Positions 18,423-28,048 are shown, numbered from the stretch's first letter. The stretch is DNA of 56,317 nucleotides from Rhodocyclaceae bacterium (GCA_024709955.1 JANJVS010000009.1:1-56317), one strand, 5' to 3'. Made by a program: numbers and translations. Notes: generated by a model not told the origin, from the sequence alone.

Positions 18423-18920
18423 ATGAAACAGAAGCCGATCCACCCAGGGCCATTCCCTGTCCAGCGCGGGTTCACCCTGATCGAGCTCGTCGTGACGCTG
18501 ATGATTCTCGGGATCATGGCCTTTGCGGTCATACCACGCATGAGCCTGCTCGGCGGCTTCGACGCAAGGGGCTACAGCGACCAGATGGAGGCGTGGCTGC
18601 GCTTCGCGCAAAAGTCGGCATTGGCACAACGGCGCATGGTTGCCCTCGACCTATCCACCTCGCCGCCGACCTTGCGTCAGAGCACGGCGACGAACTGCGA
18701 CACGGGCGGCAGCGTCATGGGTGGGCCCGGCGGTTGGCGCGCGCCGGCTGCGAGCACGAGCATGACGCATGCCCTCGGCAACCCGGTCTGTTTCGACGCC
18801 ATGGGCCGGCCCTACGCCCCGGCCCTGCTCACGGCGACCCAGACCATCGTCTTCCGGGATGCCGGCACGGCCGTCAGGACCATCGCCGTCGAGCCCGAGA
18901 CCGGCTACATCCACGACTGA
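18423..18920 (+). CDS. mshC: GspH/FimT-type pseudopilin, MshC-like
   Basis: 165 aa. Long prepilin leader (MKQKPIHPGPFPVQRG) cleaved before FTLIELVVTLMILGIMAFAVIP with E+5. The following MEAWLRFAQKSALAQRRMVALDLS corresponds to the GspH/FimT arginine helix. Two cysteines in the body. First of five genes that match the MSHA minor-pilin order C-D-O-P-Q; the symbol rests on that order. The 90-bp gap before it contains imperfect dyads, including CCCGCA-CC-TGCGGG at 18358-18371, without a T-tract. Confidence 0.75.
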   Translation: MKQKPIHPGPFPVQRGFTLIELVVTLMILGIMAFAVIPRMSLLGGFDARGYSDQMEAWLRFAQKSALAQRRMVALDLSTSPPTLRQSTATNCDTGGSVMGGPGGWRAPAASTSMTHALGNPVCFDAMGRPYAPALLTATQTIVFRDAGTAVRTIAVEPETGYIHD

Positions 18921-18923
18921 GCC

Positions 18924-19289
18924 ATGAGCAAGCGCAAGCAGCAAGGCCTGACCCTGATCGAACTGGTCGTCTTCATCGTGGTCGTCAGCGTCGGCCTCGC
19001 GGGCGTTCTGACATCCCTCGATCTGTCGGTGAAGTCGAGCGCCGATCCGCTGCAGCCCAAACAGGCCCTGGCCATCGCCGAGGCGGCGCTGGAAGCCATG
19101 CTGCTGAAACCTTACGCCGACATCGCCACGCCCGTGCCTGCTGGCTCCGAGCCGGTCAGCGGCTATGTGGCCACGGTATCGGTCGTGCCCGCCACGATCG
19201 GCGGCGATGCGGCGAAACGCATCGATGTCGCGGTCGCCACGCCATCCGGCCTCAGCTACGGCCTGACCGGCTACCGTGTGAGCCACTGA
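18924..19289 (+). CDS. mshD: Prepilin-like protein, MshD-like
   Basis: 121 aa. Leader MSKRKQQG, then LTLIELVVFIVVVSVGLAGVLTSLD with E+5; the body has QALAIAEAALEAMLLKPYAD, matching MshD/PilV-type helices. Ends in a short beta domain. Three bases after mshC. MshD is a minor pseudopilin in MSHA systems; function here is by context. Confidence 0.75.
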   Translation: MSKRKQQGLTLIELVVFIVVVSVGLAGVLTSLDLSVKSSADPLQPKQALAIAEAALEAMLLKPYADIATPVPAGSEPVSGYVATVSVVPATIGGDAAKRIDVAVATPSGLSYGLTGYRVSH

Positions 19290-19290
19290 G

Positions 19291-20151
19291 ATGCGGTGCC
19301 CGCGCGGCTTCACCCTGGTCGAGATGATCATGGCGCTCACCATCACCGGCATTCTTGCCGCCATGGTGGCGGTGTTCATCGCGCGGCCCGTGGAAGGCTA
19401 TGTCGCCAGCTCACGCCGCGCCGGCATGACCGATGTGGCCGACCTAGCCCTCAAGCGCATGGCGCTCGACATCCGCACGGCGGTGCCGAACAGCGTTCGG
19501 CTGCGCTCCACCAGCAGCGCCCCGGTGGCGAGCTGCAGCGCGTCCCTCGCTTCCAACTGCTATCTGGAGTACCTTCCGGCGCGGAGCGGAGGGCGCTATT
19601 GCACCGACGTCGACGCCTGTCCGAGCGGCAGCGGCGGCGCCCTAGATTTCGGCGCCGACGCCGACTATTTCGACGTCCTGGGGCCGACCCATGAAGTCGG
19701 CGCCAACGATTTCCTCGTGGTCTATAACACCGGCCAGTCCGGCCTGGATGCCTACGCGGGTGACAACATCCGCCCAGTGTCATCGGTCGGCGCCGGCGGG
19801 ATCACCTTGGCGGGCGCGAAGCTCCCTTACAGCTCGCCATCCCATCGTTTCCAGGCCGTGCCCGCCAGCGGCCCGGTCACCTATGCCTGCGAAAGCATCG
19901 GTGGCGGCGGCACCGGATCCGGCAGCCTGCGTCGCCACACGGCTTACGCCACCGCGTTGCCATTCGGCGCGCTTCAGCCGATGCCGGGCCCGGGCGGCGG
20001 CACGCTGCTCGCCGACGACCTGAGCGGCTGTGCCTTTACCTACGATGCCGTGTCGGCCGCCAATGGCCTGGTCACCCTCAGCCTGACACTGAGCCGAGAG
20101 GGCGAATCGATCACCCTCCACCAGCAGATCCATGTCGACAACATACCCTGA
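19291..20151 (+). CDS. mshO: Prepilin-like protein, MshO-like
   Basis: 286 aa. Leader MRCPRG, then FTLVEMIMALTITGILAAMVA with E+5. The segment ARPVEGYVASSRRAGMTDVAD followed by LKRMALDIRTAVPNSVR is a good match to the MshO pattern PVxGYxxxSRRAxLTDxAD. Starts one base after the mshD stop region and overlaps mshP by 20 bp. Fits a GspJ-like place in an MSHA-type pilus tip complex. Confidence 0.8.
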   Translation: MRCPRGFTLVEMIMALTITGILAAMVAVFIARPVEGYVASSRRAGMTDVADLALKRMALDIRTAVPNSVRLRSTSSAPVASCSASLASNCYLEYLPARSGGRYCTDVDACPSGSGGALDFGADADYFDVLGPTHEVGANDFLVVYNTGQSGLDAYAGDNIRPVSSVGAGGITLAGAKLPYSSPSHRFQAVPASGPVTYACESIGGGGTGSGSLRRHTAYATALPFGALQPMPGPGGGTLLADDLSGCAFTYDAVSAANGLVTLSLTLSREGESITLHQQIHVDNIP

Positions 20152-20608
20152 ACGCCCCGCCGACGGTTTCGCGATCGTCTCGGCGATCTTCATCCTGGTG
20201 GTGCTCGCCGCCCTGGCCGGCTTCGTGGTATCCGTGACCACGACGCAGAACCTCAGCTTCGCTCAGGACGTCCAGGGCGCGCGCGCCTACCAGGCGGCGC
20301 GCGCCGGACTCGACTGGGGGATCGGCCGCTGGCTGAACAGCGCGGCCTGTTCCGGCCCCGAGGCTTACGTCGGCACCCCGCCGACTTGCGGCACGGGCGC
20401 CGTCAGCTGCAGCCAGCGTACTCTTTACGACCCGCCGGGCAGCAATCTGGCCGGGCTGGAAGGCTTCCGCCTCGTCGTCGCCACATGCGCCTGCCCCGCG
20501 CCCCCCGCCGGCGGGACATGCCAGATCACCGCGACGGCCAGCAGCGGCGCCGCCGGCATGCCGGGCTATGTGGAACGCCAGCTGCGCGCCACGGTGGAAG
20601 GGAGCTGA
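20132..20608 (+). CDS. mshP: MSHA biogenesis protein, MshP-like
   Basis: 158 aa. N-terminal GFAIVSAIFILVVLAALAGFVVS hydrophobic helix without a +5 glutamate (PilX/GspK-like), then the characteristic MshP block QNLSFAQDVQGARAYQAARAGLDWGI. Cysteine-rich C-terminal part with five or so Cys. The start overlaps the end of mshO by 20 bp and the stop lies one base before the mshQ start. Confidence 0.8.
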   Translation: MSTTYPERPADGFAIVSAIFILVVLAALAGFVVSVTTTQNLSFAQDVQGARAYQAARAGLDWGIGRWLNSAACSGPEAYVGTPPTCGTGAVSCSQRTLYDPPGSNLAGLEGFRLVVATCACPAPPAGGTCQITATASSGAAGMPGYVERQLRATVEGS

Positions 20609-20609
20609 C

Positions 20610-23600
20610 ATGAAACGATTTCCGCGCCTTTTTCTCCTCATGGCCGCCATGCTGTTCGCGCCCTTGGCCAGCGCCGACAAATGCTCCCCCTGGCTCGACA
20701 AGGCCTGGCTCAATGAATACTACTTCGGCACGAGTCCCTACGTCGAACTCTACTCGAAGGATTCGGCGTTTCCGGCGTCCTGGCAGAACTGGAAGATCAA
20801 GATCTACGATGGCGCGAACCGCCAGATGATCCCGACCATCGTGCTGACCAACAACACCGCCTTCGCCTGCACCAAGCAGGGCAGCAAGACCTGGGTCACC
20901 CACGACATCAGCGACAACCAGTTCCAGGGCAACCTGGGACTGGCCGTGCTCGAAGACGGCACCGGCAACTTCGTCGATGCCTTCGCCTTCGACAACACCG
21001 CGCCGCCGCGCTCCTGGACCGACAATCTCAACAATTTCTTTCCCGCCCTGGCCGATGCGACGGCGGGCTGCCCGACCCTGGCAAACCGGCTGACCGCCCA
21101 GGCGGGACAGGTTTCCAACACCAACCGCTATCTGTCCAACATGCTCGACTGGCCGAGCCAGGGCAACAAGGACTATGCGCGCCAGCCCGACGGCGGACCG
21201 CTCAGCAAGACCAATCCCCTCGGCAACCCCTGGTATCTCACCAGCGAGACCGGCGCCGGCACGACCTATACGACCTGCACCACCAACAACGCCAACCTGA
21301 CCAAGACCGCCGACGTCTATTCGGCGCCGCCGGGAGGCACGGTGAAGTTCGCGCTGACGGTAGCCAACGCGGCGAGCAGCGCGCTGACCGGGGTGGTGGT
21401 CACCGACACCCTGCCGACCGACACGCCGACCATGATCTTCGTATCGGCGGCGTCGAGCGTGCCGACCGACATCATCACCTACTCGGCGGACAACGTCACC
21501 TACACCACGATGGTGCCGGCCGGCGTCAAGTACGTGAAATGGCAACCCGCCGCCATCCCCGCCGGCTCGCGCAGCGTGCTGACCCTGACCATGCAGGTGC
21601 CTGCCAGCGCGATTCCGGGCGTCACCAGCTACACCAACACGGCCAGCATGCCAGGCGCCCAAACTCAGACGGACACTTCGACGGTCAGCGTGGTCTCTCC
21701 CGACACCCCGAGCTTCCTGGTCACGGTGTCCCCTTCGGCCAGTTGCATCGGCGCCACCGGCAGCCAGCGCCCGCTGGTGACGGTGACACGCAAGAAGCAA
21801 CTGAACGGGATGGGGGATACGGATACCAGCTATACCGGCACCATCACCCTGGCGACCTCGTCCACCGGCAACACCGCGACCTGGATCAAGGCCAGCGCCC
21901 TGGGCACGCTGACAGGCAACAGCTACACCTTCAGCGGCAGCGACCAGGGCGTGGCCAGCTTCTACTTGACCGACAGCGTGGCGGAGACCCTCGATGTCAC
22001 CGCCGCCGACCTGTACGGCGCCACCGGCTCGTTCAGCCCGGTGATTTTCAGCACCAGTTGCGCATCGCTGGCGGACAATCTCCGCTTCGAGCACGATGGC
22101 AGCGGCGGCCTGTGCACGCGCGAACCCGTGGTCGTCAAGGCCTGCGCCAACCTCGCTTGCACCGCGCTCTTCAACAATCCCGTGACGTTTACGCCGACCG
22201 TGACGCCCACCGGCGGGACCTGGTATACGGTGGCCACGGGAGGGACGCCGGTCACTTCGGTCACCTTCTCCGGCGCGACGACCCTCTATCTTCAATACAC
22301 CAAGGCGACGACCGCGACCTACGGGGCGACGGGTCTGTCGGTGACGCCCACCAACGGCTTCATGTGCGACATCACCACGAATGCCACGGCGGCCAACAAC
22401 GGCACGGAATGCCGGAGCGCGTTTTCCAATCTCTCGCTGCAGATCGAGGAGGATTACATCGTGCCGGAGTCCGTTACGGGCCTCGGCGTCGCGATCGCCG
22501 GCCGGCCGCACGACATGCGCGTCACCGCGCTGCTCCATGACGGCACCAGTCCGCTGCCGGCCGGCTGTAATCCCCTGACAAGTTTCGCGCCCGCCAGCCT
22601 CAAGTTCAATCTCGCCCGCGACGTCACCACCGACCCCGGCGGCGTTGCCCCGAGCATCGGCAGCGTCGTCATCCCGAACGCTCCCGCCGCGGCCACCGTA
22701 CCGCTCGGTTTCACCAATGGCTCGGCGACGTTCCACCTCGACACGACGGACGTCGGCAAGTACACCCTGAACGCCTTCGACGACAGCCTCGCCTATTCCT
22801 CGAACGCGGTGACCGGCAGCCAGGCCTTCATCGTGCGTCCCAGCGGCTTCGCGCTGAGCGCGACCTGCGGCGCGACCACGCAGAACGCGAGCCAGGCCGC
22901 CCTGACCAAGGATGCCGCCAAATTCTGCCGCGCGGGCGAGAGCTTCAGCGCGACGGTCACGGCGGTGGGCTGGAGCGGCACCGCGACGCCGAGCTACGGC
23001 CGGGAAGTGACACCGGAAACCGCGGTGGTCTCCTGGTCCCGCTACCTGCCCGGTACCGGCTCTAACGGCACCCTGCCCACCGGCGGCTTCCCCTTTTCCG
23101 GCTCGGGAGGAAGCTTCGGCCCCACCACATTGTCGTGGGACGAGGTGGGCATTCTGCGGGCCACCGTCAGCGTCGGCGACGGCAACTACCTGGGCGCCGG
23201 CCAGGTCCAGAGTCAGCTCTATCTCGGACGCTTCCATCCCAGCCACTTCGACACGGCGATCACCGGCCCGATGAACTGCTCCCCGGTATTTGCCATCGGC
23301 TGTCCGCTGCTCAACGATGGCGTCACCCTGTCGAACTGGCTGGCCTATTCCGGGCAGCCCATCGCCTTCCGCGTCATCGCCAAGGCCATGACGGCCGGCA
23401 ACACGACGACGACCAACTATGCCGGAGATTTCGCCCACGACGTCACCCTCTCGGCCTGGGCGGGTCTCGGCGGCATCGTGACCGCGGCCAACGGCGCGCT
23501 CGGGACCTACAACGGCGGCACGTTCGCCGCCGGCACGCCGACACTGAGTTCCGCGAGCTTCATCGCGGGCGAATCGTCCGCATTGAGCGCCGCGCCGGTA

Positions 23601-24170
23601 TCCGCCTATCCCGCCTTCGGCATCACGGCCAATCCGGCGCTACCGACCAACGTCTACCTGCGGGCCAGCGAGGCCCTGGATGGCATCAGCTCCAAGCGCG
23701 CCAGCAATCCGACGACCACCTCCGTGGAAGGCGGCATCCGCATCGTGCGCGGACGCGTGCGGCTCTCCAATGCCTATGGCTCGGAAATGCTGCCGCTCAC
23801 CCTGCCGGCCCTGGCGGAATACTTCGACGGCAATGTCTGGGTCAGCAATGCCGCCGACAGCATCAGCAATAGCGCCGCGACCCAGCTCTGGACGCTGACA
23901 CCCGCCACGAGCACGGCCCTGAGCCAGAGCGGGAACACCACGTTCACCCTCGCCGGGGCGGTCGCCTCCGGACAAACCTCGGTATCCGCGTCGGCACCCG
24001 GCGCGGGCGGTGCCGGATCCGCCGACGTCACGCTGACGGTACCGGAATACCTGCGCTTCCCCTGGGGCGGCGGATCGGCTGGAACGAACCCGTCCGCCAG
24101 GGCCAGCTTCGGCATCTACAACCAGACCGGAAACTCGCGCCGCATCATCTACCGCCAGGAAGTCCGCTAG
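20610..24170 (+). CDS. mshQ: Large secreted MshQ-like protein (DUF11 and DUF6701 regions)
   Basis: 1186 aa from ATG 20610. Signal peptide (KRFPRLFLLMAAMLFAPLASA). The N-terminal 200 residues look like a lamin-tail-type beta domain with NEYYFGTSPYVELYSK and two or three cysteines. A DUF11 repeat (NLTKTADVYSAPPGGTVKFALTV onward, quoted in part) covers about 228-370. The C-terminal half matches the DUF6701/MshQ region, including FHPSHFDTAI and FRVIAKAM motifs. Paired cysteines are spread through the chain. MshQ is the presumed surface adhesin of MSHA loci, playing the part PilY1 plays in type IV pili. Last gene of the pilin locus. Confidence 0.8.
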   Translation: MKRFPRLFLLMAAMLFAPLASADKCSPWLDKAWLNEYYFGTSPYVELYSKDSAFPASWQNWKIKIYDGANRQMIPTIVLTNNTAFACTKQGSKTWVTHDISDNQFQGNLGLAVLEDGTGNFVDAFAFDNTAPPRSWTDNLNNFFPALADATAGCPTLANRLTAQAGQVSNTNRYLSNMLDWPSQGNKDYARQPDGGPLSKTNPLGNPWYLTSETGAGTTYTTCTTNNANLTKTADVYSAPPGGTVKFALTVANAASSALTGVVVTDTLPTDTPTMIFVSAASSVPTDIITYSADNVTYTTMVPAGVKYVKWQPAAIPAGSRSVLTLTMQVPASAIPGVTSYTNTASMPGAQTQTDTSTVSVVSPDTPSFLVTVSPSASCIGATGSQRPLVTVTRKKQLNGMGDTDTSYTGTITLATSSTGNTATWIKASALGTLTGNSYTFSGSDQGVASFYLTDSVAETLDVTAADLYGATGSFSPVIFSTSCASLADNLRFEHDGSGGLCTREPVVVKACANLACTALFNNPVTFTPTVTPTGGTWYTVATGGTPVTSVTFSGATTLYLQYTKATTATYGATGLSVTPTNGFMCDITTNATAANNGTECRSAFSNLSLQIEEDYIVPESVTGLGVAIAGRPHDMRVTALLHDGTSPLPAGCNPLTSFAPASLKFNLARDVTTDPGGVAPSIGSVVIPNAPAAATVPLGFTNGSATFHLDTTDVGKYTLNAFDDSLAYSSNAVTGSQAFIVRPSGFALSATCGATTQNASQAALTKDAAKFCRAGESFSATVTAVGWSGTATPSYGREVTPETAVVSWSRYLPGTGSNGTLPTGGFPFSGSGGSFGPTTLSWDEVGILRATVSVGDGNYLGAGQVQSQLYLGRFHPSHFDTAITGPMNCSPVFAIGCPLLNDGVTLSNWLAYSGQPIAFRVIAKAMTAGNTTTTNYAGDFAHDVTLSAWAGLGGIVTAANGALGTYNGGTFAAGTPTLSSASFIAGESSALSAAPVSAYPAFGITANPALPTNVYLRASEALDGISSKRASNPTTTSVEGGIRIVRGRVRLSNAYGSEMLPLTLPALAEYFDGNVWVSNAADSISNSAATQLWTLTPATSTALSQSGNTTFTLAGAVASGQTSVSASAPGAGGAGSADVTLTVPEYLRFPWGGGSAGTNPSARASFGIYNQTGNSRRIIYRQEVR

Positions 24171-24244
24171 GGCCTTGGGGCTCGCGCGGAGCCGCTTCCC
24201 CCGTCCGCTGCGGCGCCACGCGCCGGATCATCCTTGGACGGATT

Positions 24245-24293
24245 CACCGTCCCGCCAGTCCCACAGGGATTCCCTGCGGTCACGCCGAGTTTT
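24245..24293 (+). repeat. 25-bp interspersed element split by 24 bp
   Basis: Left part CACCGTCCCGCCAG (24245-24258) and right part CGCCGAGTTTT (24283-24293) are separated by a 24-bp insert that contains the palindrome-like CAGGGATTCCCTG (24264-24276). The element sits between the convergent mshQ and dadA genes and its right end abuts the dadA stop codon, as at 4187. Confidence 0.6.
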
Positions 24294-25543
24294 CAGATCG
24301 GCAGATAGGGGGCCGGATCGATCGCCGGGGCCTTTTTCATCACGTGGTCGGCGAGCAGCCGCCCCGAGCCGGCCGCCATGGTCCAGCCCAGCGTGCCGTG
24401 GCCGGTGTTGAGGAAGAGGTTGGGCAGGCGCGTCGGTCCGACGATGGGCACGTTGTTCGGCGTCGTCGGCCGCAGGCCGGTCCAGCGTTCGACGGCGGCG
24501 TCGGCGAATCCGAGGCGCGGGAAGATCGCGCGGATGCGTTTCAGGATCGGCGCGATGCGCTCGGGTCGGAGCGTCGTGTCGTGGCCGGAAAACTCCGCCG
24601 TGCCGGCGACGCGCAGGCGCTCGCCGAGGCGCGAATAGACGAGCTTGGCGCCGTCGTCGGTGAGGCTCACGACGGGCGCCGGCGCCTCCGGCGCGAGCGG
24701 GATGGTCACCGAATAGCCCTTGGCCGGATAGACCGGAATCGAGAGGCCGAGCCGGCGCAGCAGCAGCGGCGAGTAGCTGCCGAGGGCGAGCACGAAGGCA
24801 TCCGCCCCGATCCTTTCGCCATTGGCGAGGCGCGCCGCCGTGAGCCGGCCGCCCGCGCTGTCCCAATCGGTCACCTCCGCGCCATGGCGGAAAACCACGC
24901 CACGGGCGGCGCAGCGTTCGGCGAGGGCGACAGCGAACAAGTGCGCGTCGCCCGACTCGTCCTCGGCCGTGAAGGTGCCGCCGACGATGGGCTGGACGGC
25001 ATGGGCGAGCGCCGGTTCGATGGCGAGACACTCGGCGGCGCTCTTCACCAGGCGCTCGCAGCCGTACTGCCGCATGAGTTCCGCCTGCGGAATCGCATGC
25101 TCGAATTCCGCCGCGTCGGTGTAGAAGTGCAGGATGCCGCGCTCGCGGCAGTCGTAGGCGAGGCCCAGCTCGCGGCGCAGCGCCTTGACGCGCGCGCGGC
25201 TGTCGAGGGCCAGGGCGAGGATCGCCTCGATGTTCGCCCGCGTGCGCGCCGGCGTGCATTCACGCAGGAAGCGCAGGCCCCAGGCCCATTGGGTCGGGTC
25301 GGCGCGCATGCGCCAGAGCAGGGGCGAATCGGCGCGGCCGAGCCATTTCAGCGCCTTGAACGGCGTCGCCGGGTTGGCCCAGGGCTCGGCATGGCTGGTC
25401 GAGATCTGGCCGCCGTTGGCGAAGCTGGTTTCCAGCGCCGGGCCGGGCTGGCGATCGACCACGATCACTTCATGGCCATCCTCGGCGAGGAACCAAGCCG
25501 AGGCCACGCCGATCAAACCGGCACCCAGCACTACAATGCGCAT
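24293..25543 (-). CDS. dadA: D-amino acid dehydrogenase small subunit (DadA)
   Basis: 416 aa, FAD-dependent membrane-associated oxidoreductase that deaminates D-amino acids to 2-oxo acids and passes electrons to the respiratory chain. N-terminal Rossmann motif [11 protein letters not shown] near residues 7-17, then the DadA-typical [19 protein letters not shown] near 40-58. C-terminal [20 protein letters not shown] closes the FAD site. Length is normal. Divergent from msrB with only 25 bp between the start codons' genes, so promoters may overlap. Confidence 0.95.
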   Translation of the reverse strand: MRIVVLGAGLIGVASAWFLAEDGHEVIVVDRQPGPALETSFANGGQISTSHAEPWANPATPFKALKWLGRADSPLLWRMRADPTQWAWGLRFLRECTPARTRANIEAILALALDSRARVKALRRELGLAYDCRERGILHFYTDAAEFEHAIPQAELMRQYGCERLVKSAAECLAIEPALAHAVQPIVGGTFTAEDESGDAHLFAVALAERCAARGVVFRHGAEVTDWDSAGGRLTAARLANGERIGADAFVLALGSYSPLLLRRLGLSIPVYPAKGYSVTIPLAPEAPAPVVSLTDDGAKLVYSRLGERLRVAGTAEFSGHDTTLRPERIAPILKRIRAIFPRLGFADAAVERWTGLRPTTPNNVPIVGPTRLPNLFLNTGHGTLGWTMAAGSGRLLADHVMKKAPAIDPAPYLPI

Positions 25544-25568
25544 TCCCGATCCCGTCAGAGTGAAAACA

Positions 25569-25982
25569 ATGAGCGACGATTATAAGCAGGCCGCTCCCGC
25601 CGACCTCGGTCCCGAGGAATGGCGCCGGCGCCTGACGCCCGAGCAGTATCGCGTCGCCCGCGAGAAAGGCACCGAACGCCCCTTCACGGGCGAATACTGG
25701 GACTGCGCCGATCCCGGCACCTACCGCTGCGTCTGCTGCGGCACGCCGCTGTTCGACGCCGCCCACAAGTTCGACGCCGGCTGCGGCTGGCCGAGCTTCT
25801 GGCAGCCGCTGGTGGACGCGAACATCGCCGAGGCGCGCGACGCCAGCCACGGCATGATCCGCACCGAGGTGATGTGCAAGCAATGCGGCGCCCATCTCGG
25901 CCACGTCTTCCCCGACGGCCCGGCGCCGACCGGGCTGCGCTACTGCATCAACTCCGTTTCCCTCAAGCTGGAACGCAAGTAA
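25569..25982 (+). CDS. msrB: Peptide-methionine (R)-S-oxide reductase MsrB
   Basis: 137 aa from ATG 25569. Zinc site formed by two CxxC pairs, CVCCG (about residue 52) and CKQCG (about 101). [19 protein letters not shown] and [11 protein letters not shown] with the catalytic cysteine near 126 are all present. Repairs oxidised methionine in proteins with thioredoxin as reductant. Ends 21 bases before yciB. Confidence 0.97.
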   Translation: MSDDYKQAAPADLGPEEWRRRLTPEQYRVAREKGTERPFTGEYWDCADPGTYRCVCCGTPLFDAAHKFDAGCGWPSFWQPLVDANIAEARDASHGMIRTEVMCKQCGAHLGHVFPDGPAPTGLRYCINSVSLKLERK

Positions 25983-26003
25983 AAACCGCTAAACTCGGCC
26001 ACC

Positions 26004-26552
26004 ATGAAATTCCTCTTCGACCTGTTTCCCGTCATCCTGTTCTTCGCGGCCTACAAGTTCGCGGGCATCTACGTCGCCACCGGCGTCGCCATCGCCGCCA
26101 CCTTCGGCCAGATCGCCTGGGTGCATTTCCGCCACGGCAAGGTGGACAAGATGCTCTGGGTCAGCCTCGGCCTGATCGTCGTCTTCGGCGGCGCGACGCT
26201 GTTGTTGCGCGACCCGACCTTCATCAAGTGGAAGCCGACCATCCTCTACTGGGTCTTCGCCGCCGTGCTGCTCGGTTCGGCCCTGCTGTTCGGGAAGAAC
26301 CTGATCCGCGCCATGCTCGAAGCCCAGGTCACGCTGCCCGAGGCGCTGTGGACCCGGCTCAACCTCGCCTGGGTAGCCTTCTTCGCGGCCATGGGCGGGC
26401 TCAACCTCTACGTCGCCTACAACTTCAGCGAGGCCGACTGGGTCAATTTCAAGCTGTTCGGCGGCATGGGCCTCATGCTCGCCTTCATCGTCGGCCAGGG
26501 CCTGGTCCTGGCCAAGTACATTCCGGACGAAAAATCCGAGGAGACCCGCTGA
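26004..26552 (+). CDS. yciB: Inner-membrane septation protein A (YciB/IspZ)
   Basis: 182 aa, five to six predicted membrane helices. Starts [18 protein letters not shown], the family signature, with later [20 protein letters not shown] and [17 protein letters not shown]. YciB links cell-envelope synthesis and division in enterobacteria. Stop overlaps the start of the next gene (TGATG), giving the common betaproteobacterial run yciB-yciI-bolA-parvulin. Confidence 0.95.
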   Translation: MKFLFDLFPVILFFAAYKFAGIYVATGVAIAATFGQIAWVHFRHGKVDKMLWVSLGLIVVFGGATLLLRDPTFIKWKPTILYWVFAAVLLGSALLFGKNLIRAMLEAQVTLPEALWTRLNLAWVAFFAAMGGLNLYVAYNFSEADWVNFKLFGGMGLMLAFIVGQGLVLAKYIPDEKSEETR

Positions 26553-26854
26553 TGCTCTACATGATCCACGGCGAGGACGCGCCCGGCAGCCTCGACCGGC
26601 GCCTCGCCGCGCGCCCGGCCCATCTCGAACGCCTGCAGGCCCTGCTCGCCGCCGGCCGCCTGATCCTCGCCGGCCCCTGCCCGGCCATCGACAGCCCGGA
26701 CCCCGGCCCGGCCGGCTTTTCCGGCAGCCTGATCGTCGCCGAGTTTCCGTCGCTGGCAGACGCCCAGACCTGGGCCGATGCCGATCCCTACGTCGCCGCC
26801 GGGGTCTACGCGCAAGTGACGGTCAAGCCCTTCAAGAAGGTACTGCCGGCGTGA
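26552..26854 (+). CDS. YciI-like protein
   Basis: 100 aa ferredoxin-fold YciI/DGPF-related domain. Visible: [22 protein letters not shown] with the conserved His-Leu-x-x-L and GP, then [22 protein letters not shown], the active-site region with conserved D-P. Enzymatic role of the family is not established in this context. Coupled on both sides: TGATG with yciB and an overlap with the GTG of the bolA-like gene. Confidence 0.88.
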   Translation: MLYMIHGEDAPGSLDRRLAARPAHLERLQALLAAGRLILAGPCPAIDSPDPGPAGFSGSLIVAEFPSLADAQTWADADPYVAAGVYAQVTVKPFKKVLPA

Positions 26855-27117
26855 GCGCGCTCGACCTGCTGCGCGAGCGCCTGCAGGCGCTCGAACCGAC
26901 CCGCCTCGACATCCGCGACGACAGCGCGCGCCACGCTGGCCACGCCGGCGCCGCGCAGGGCGGCCATTATGTGGTCGGCATCGTCGCGCCACGCTTCGCC
27001 GGGCTCTCGGTCATGCAGCGCCATCGCTTGGTGTATGATGCCGCAGGCGATTTGATGCGGCATGGCATCCATGCCCTGAGCATCAGCGCCAAGACTCCCG
27101 AAGAAACGCAAACCTGA
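26851..27117 (+). CDS. BolA/IbaG-family protein
   Basis: 88 aa, GTG start overlapping the previous stop (GTGA). The BolA core is seen in [31 protein letters not shown] followed by [11 protein letters not shown] (quoted in parts): F-x-G-x-x-x-x-x-R-H-R-x-V-Y is diagnostic, with H as the usual Fe-S ligand. BolA proteins pair with monothiol glutaredoxins in iron-sulfur handling and envelope stress. Which paralogue it is cannot be decided. Confidence 0.9.
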   Translation: MSALDLLRERLQALEPTRLDIRDDSARHAGHAGAAQGGHYVVGIVAPRFAGLSVMQRHRLVYDAAGDLMRHGIHALSISAKTPEETQT

Positions 27118-27148
27118 ATTCCCTTCCAGTCCAACGCACAGGAAACCC

Positions 27149-27961
27149 ATGAAACGCGCCCTGCTCTCCACCTCCCTGATCGCCCTTTCCGCCGCCTTCG
27201 TCGCCGCCCCCGCCGGCGCCGCCGACAAGGACGCCAAGGCCGCGCCCAAGTCGGCCGTCGCCACGGTCAATGGCAAGGCGATTCCCGCCAGCCGCGCCGA
27301 CGTCCTGCTCGCCAACCAGCTCGCGCAGGGCCAGGCCAACACGCCCGAACTGCAAGCCGCCGTGCGCGAGGAGCTGGTGCGCCGCGAAGTGCTGGCCCAG
27401 GAGGCCCAGAGGAAGGGCACGGACAAGAAGACCGACGTCCAGGCTCAGCTCGACCTGGCGCGCCAGGGCGTGCTGATCGGCGCCTACCTCAACGACTACG
27501 CCCGCGGCGTCAAGATCTCCGACGACGACGTCAAGAAGGAATACGAGGGCATCCGCGGTGCCCTCGGCGACAAGGAATACAAGGCGCGCCACATCCTCGT
27601 CGAGCAGGAAGGCGAAGCCAAGGACATCATCGAGAAGCTCAAGAAGGGCGAAAAGTTCGAGGACCTCGCCAAGGCATCCAAGGATCCCGGCTCGCGCGAG
27701 CGCGGCGGCGACCTCGGCTGGGCCAACAAGGCCAGCTACGTCCCCCCCTTCGCCGAGGCGATGGCCAAGCTCGAAAAGGGCGCGTACACCCAGGCGCCGG
27801 TGCAGAGCAACTTCGGCTGGCACGTGATCCAGCTCGACGACGTACGCGAACTGAAGGCGCCGGCCCTCGACGACGTCAAGGCGCAGATCGTCCAGCGCCT
27901 GCGCCAGCAGGCCGTGGAGAAGCACATCCTCGAACTGCGCGCCAAGGCCAAGGTCGAGTAA
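27149..27961 (+). CDS. Periplasmic peptidyl-prolyl isomerase, parvulin type
   Basis: 270 aa. Signal peptide about residues 1-28 (LLSTSLIALSAAFVAAPAGA). SurA-N-like helical region to about 140, then one parvulin (rotamase) domain with YKARHILVE near 143, FEDLAKASKDPGS, GGDLGWANK and SNFGWHVIQLDDVRE. Assists folding of outer-membrane proteins. Ends with TAA directly followed by a reverse copy of the 25-bp element and then a strong terminator. Confidence 0.93.
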   Translation: MKRALLSTSLIALSAAFVAAPAGAADKDAKAAPKSAVATVNGKAIPASRADVLLANQLAQGQANTPELQAAVREELVRREVLAQEAQRKGTDKKTDVQAQLDLARQGVLIGAYLNDYARGVKISDDDVKKEYEGIRGALGDKEYKARHILVEQEGEAKDIIEKLKKGEKFEDLAKASKDPGSRERGGDLGWANKASYVPPFAEAMAKLEKGAYTQAPVQSNFGWHVIQLDDVRELKAPALDDVKAQIVQRLRQQAVEKHILELRAKAKVE

Positions 27962-27967
27962 GCGCCG

Positions 27968-27992
27968 AAAACTCGGCGCTGGCAGGACGGTG
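27968..27992 (-). repeat. 25-bp interspersed element, reverse copy after the parvulin gene
   Basis: On the plus strand reads AAAACTCGGCGCTGG then CAGGACGGTG, i.e. the family consensus on the minus strand. It begins six bases after the parvulin stop. GCGCCGA (27962-27968) and TCGGCGC (27973-27979) form a 7-bp stem with a four-base loop across its left edge. Confidence 0.75.
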
Positions 27993-28007
27993 CGTCGCGC
28001 ACCGAGC

Positions 28008-28037
28008 GGGGGCCTCGGCGAGGCCCCCTTGCTTTTT
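28008..28037 (+). terminator. Rho-independent terminator after the parvulin gene
   Basis: GGGGGCCTC (28008-28016), loop GGC, GAGGCCCCC (28020-28028), followed by TTGCTTTTT. A perfect 9-bp GC stem with a T-rich tail. It ends 11 bases before the next start codon, so the EamA gene presumably has its promoter upstream of or within this element or is read through. Confidence 0.9.
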
Positions 28038-28048
28038 GAAGGACACGC

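Noticed and set aside
18610-18634. AAAAGTCGGCATTGG then CACAACGGCG inside mshC, resembling the 25-bp element
   Set aside because: Only 19 of 25 positions match and the codons encode the conserved GspH/FimT helix, so chance similarity is the simpler reading.
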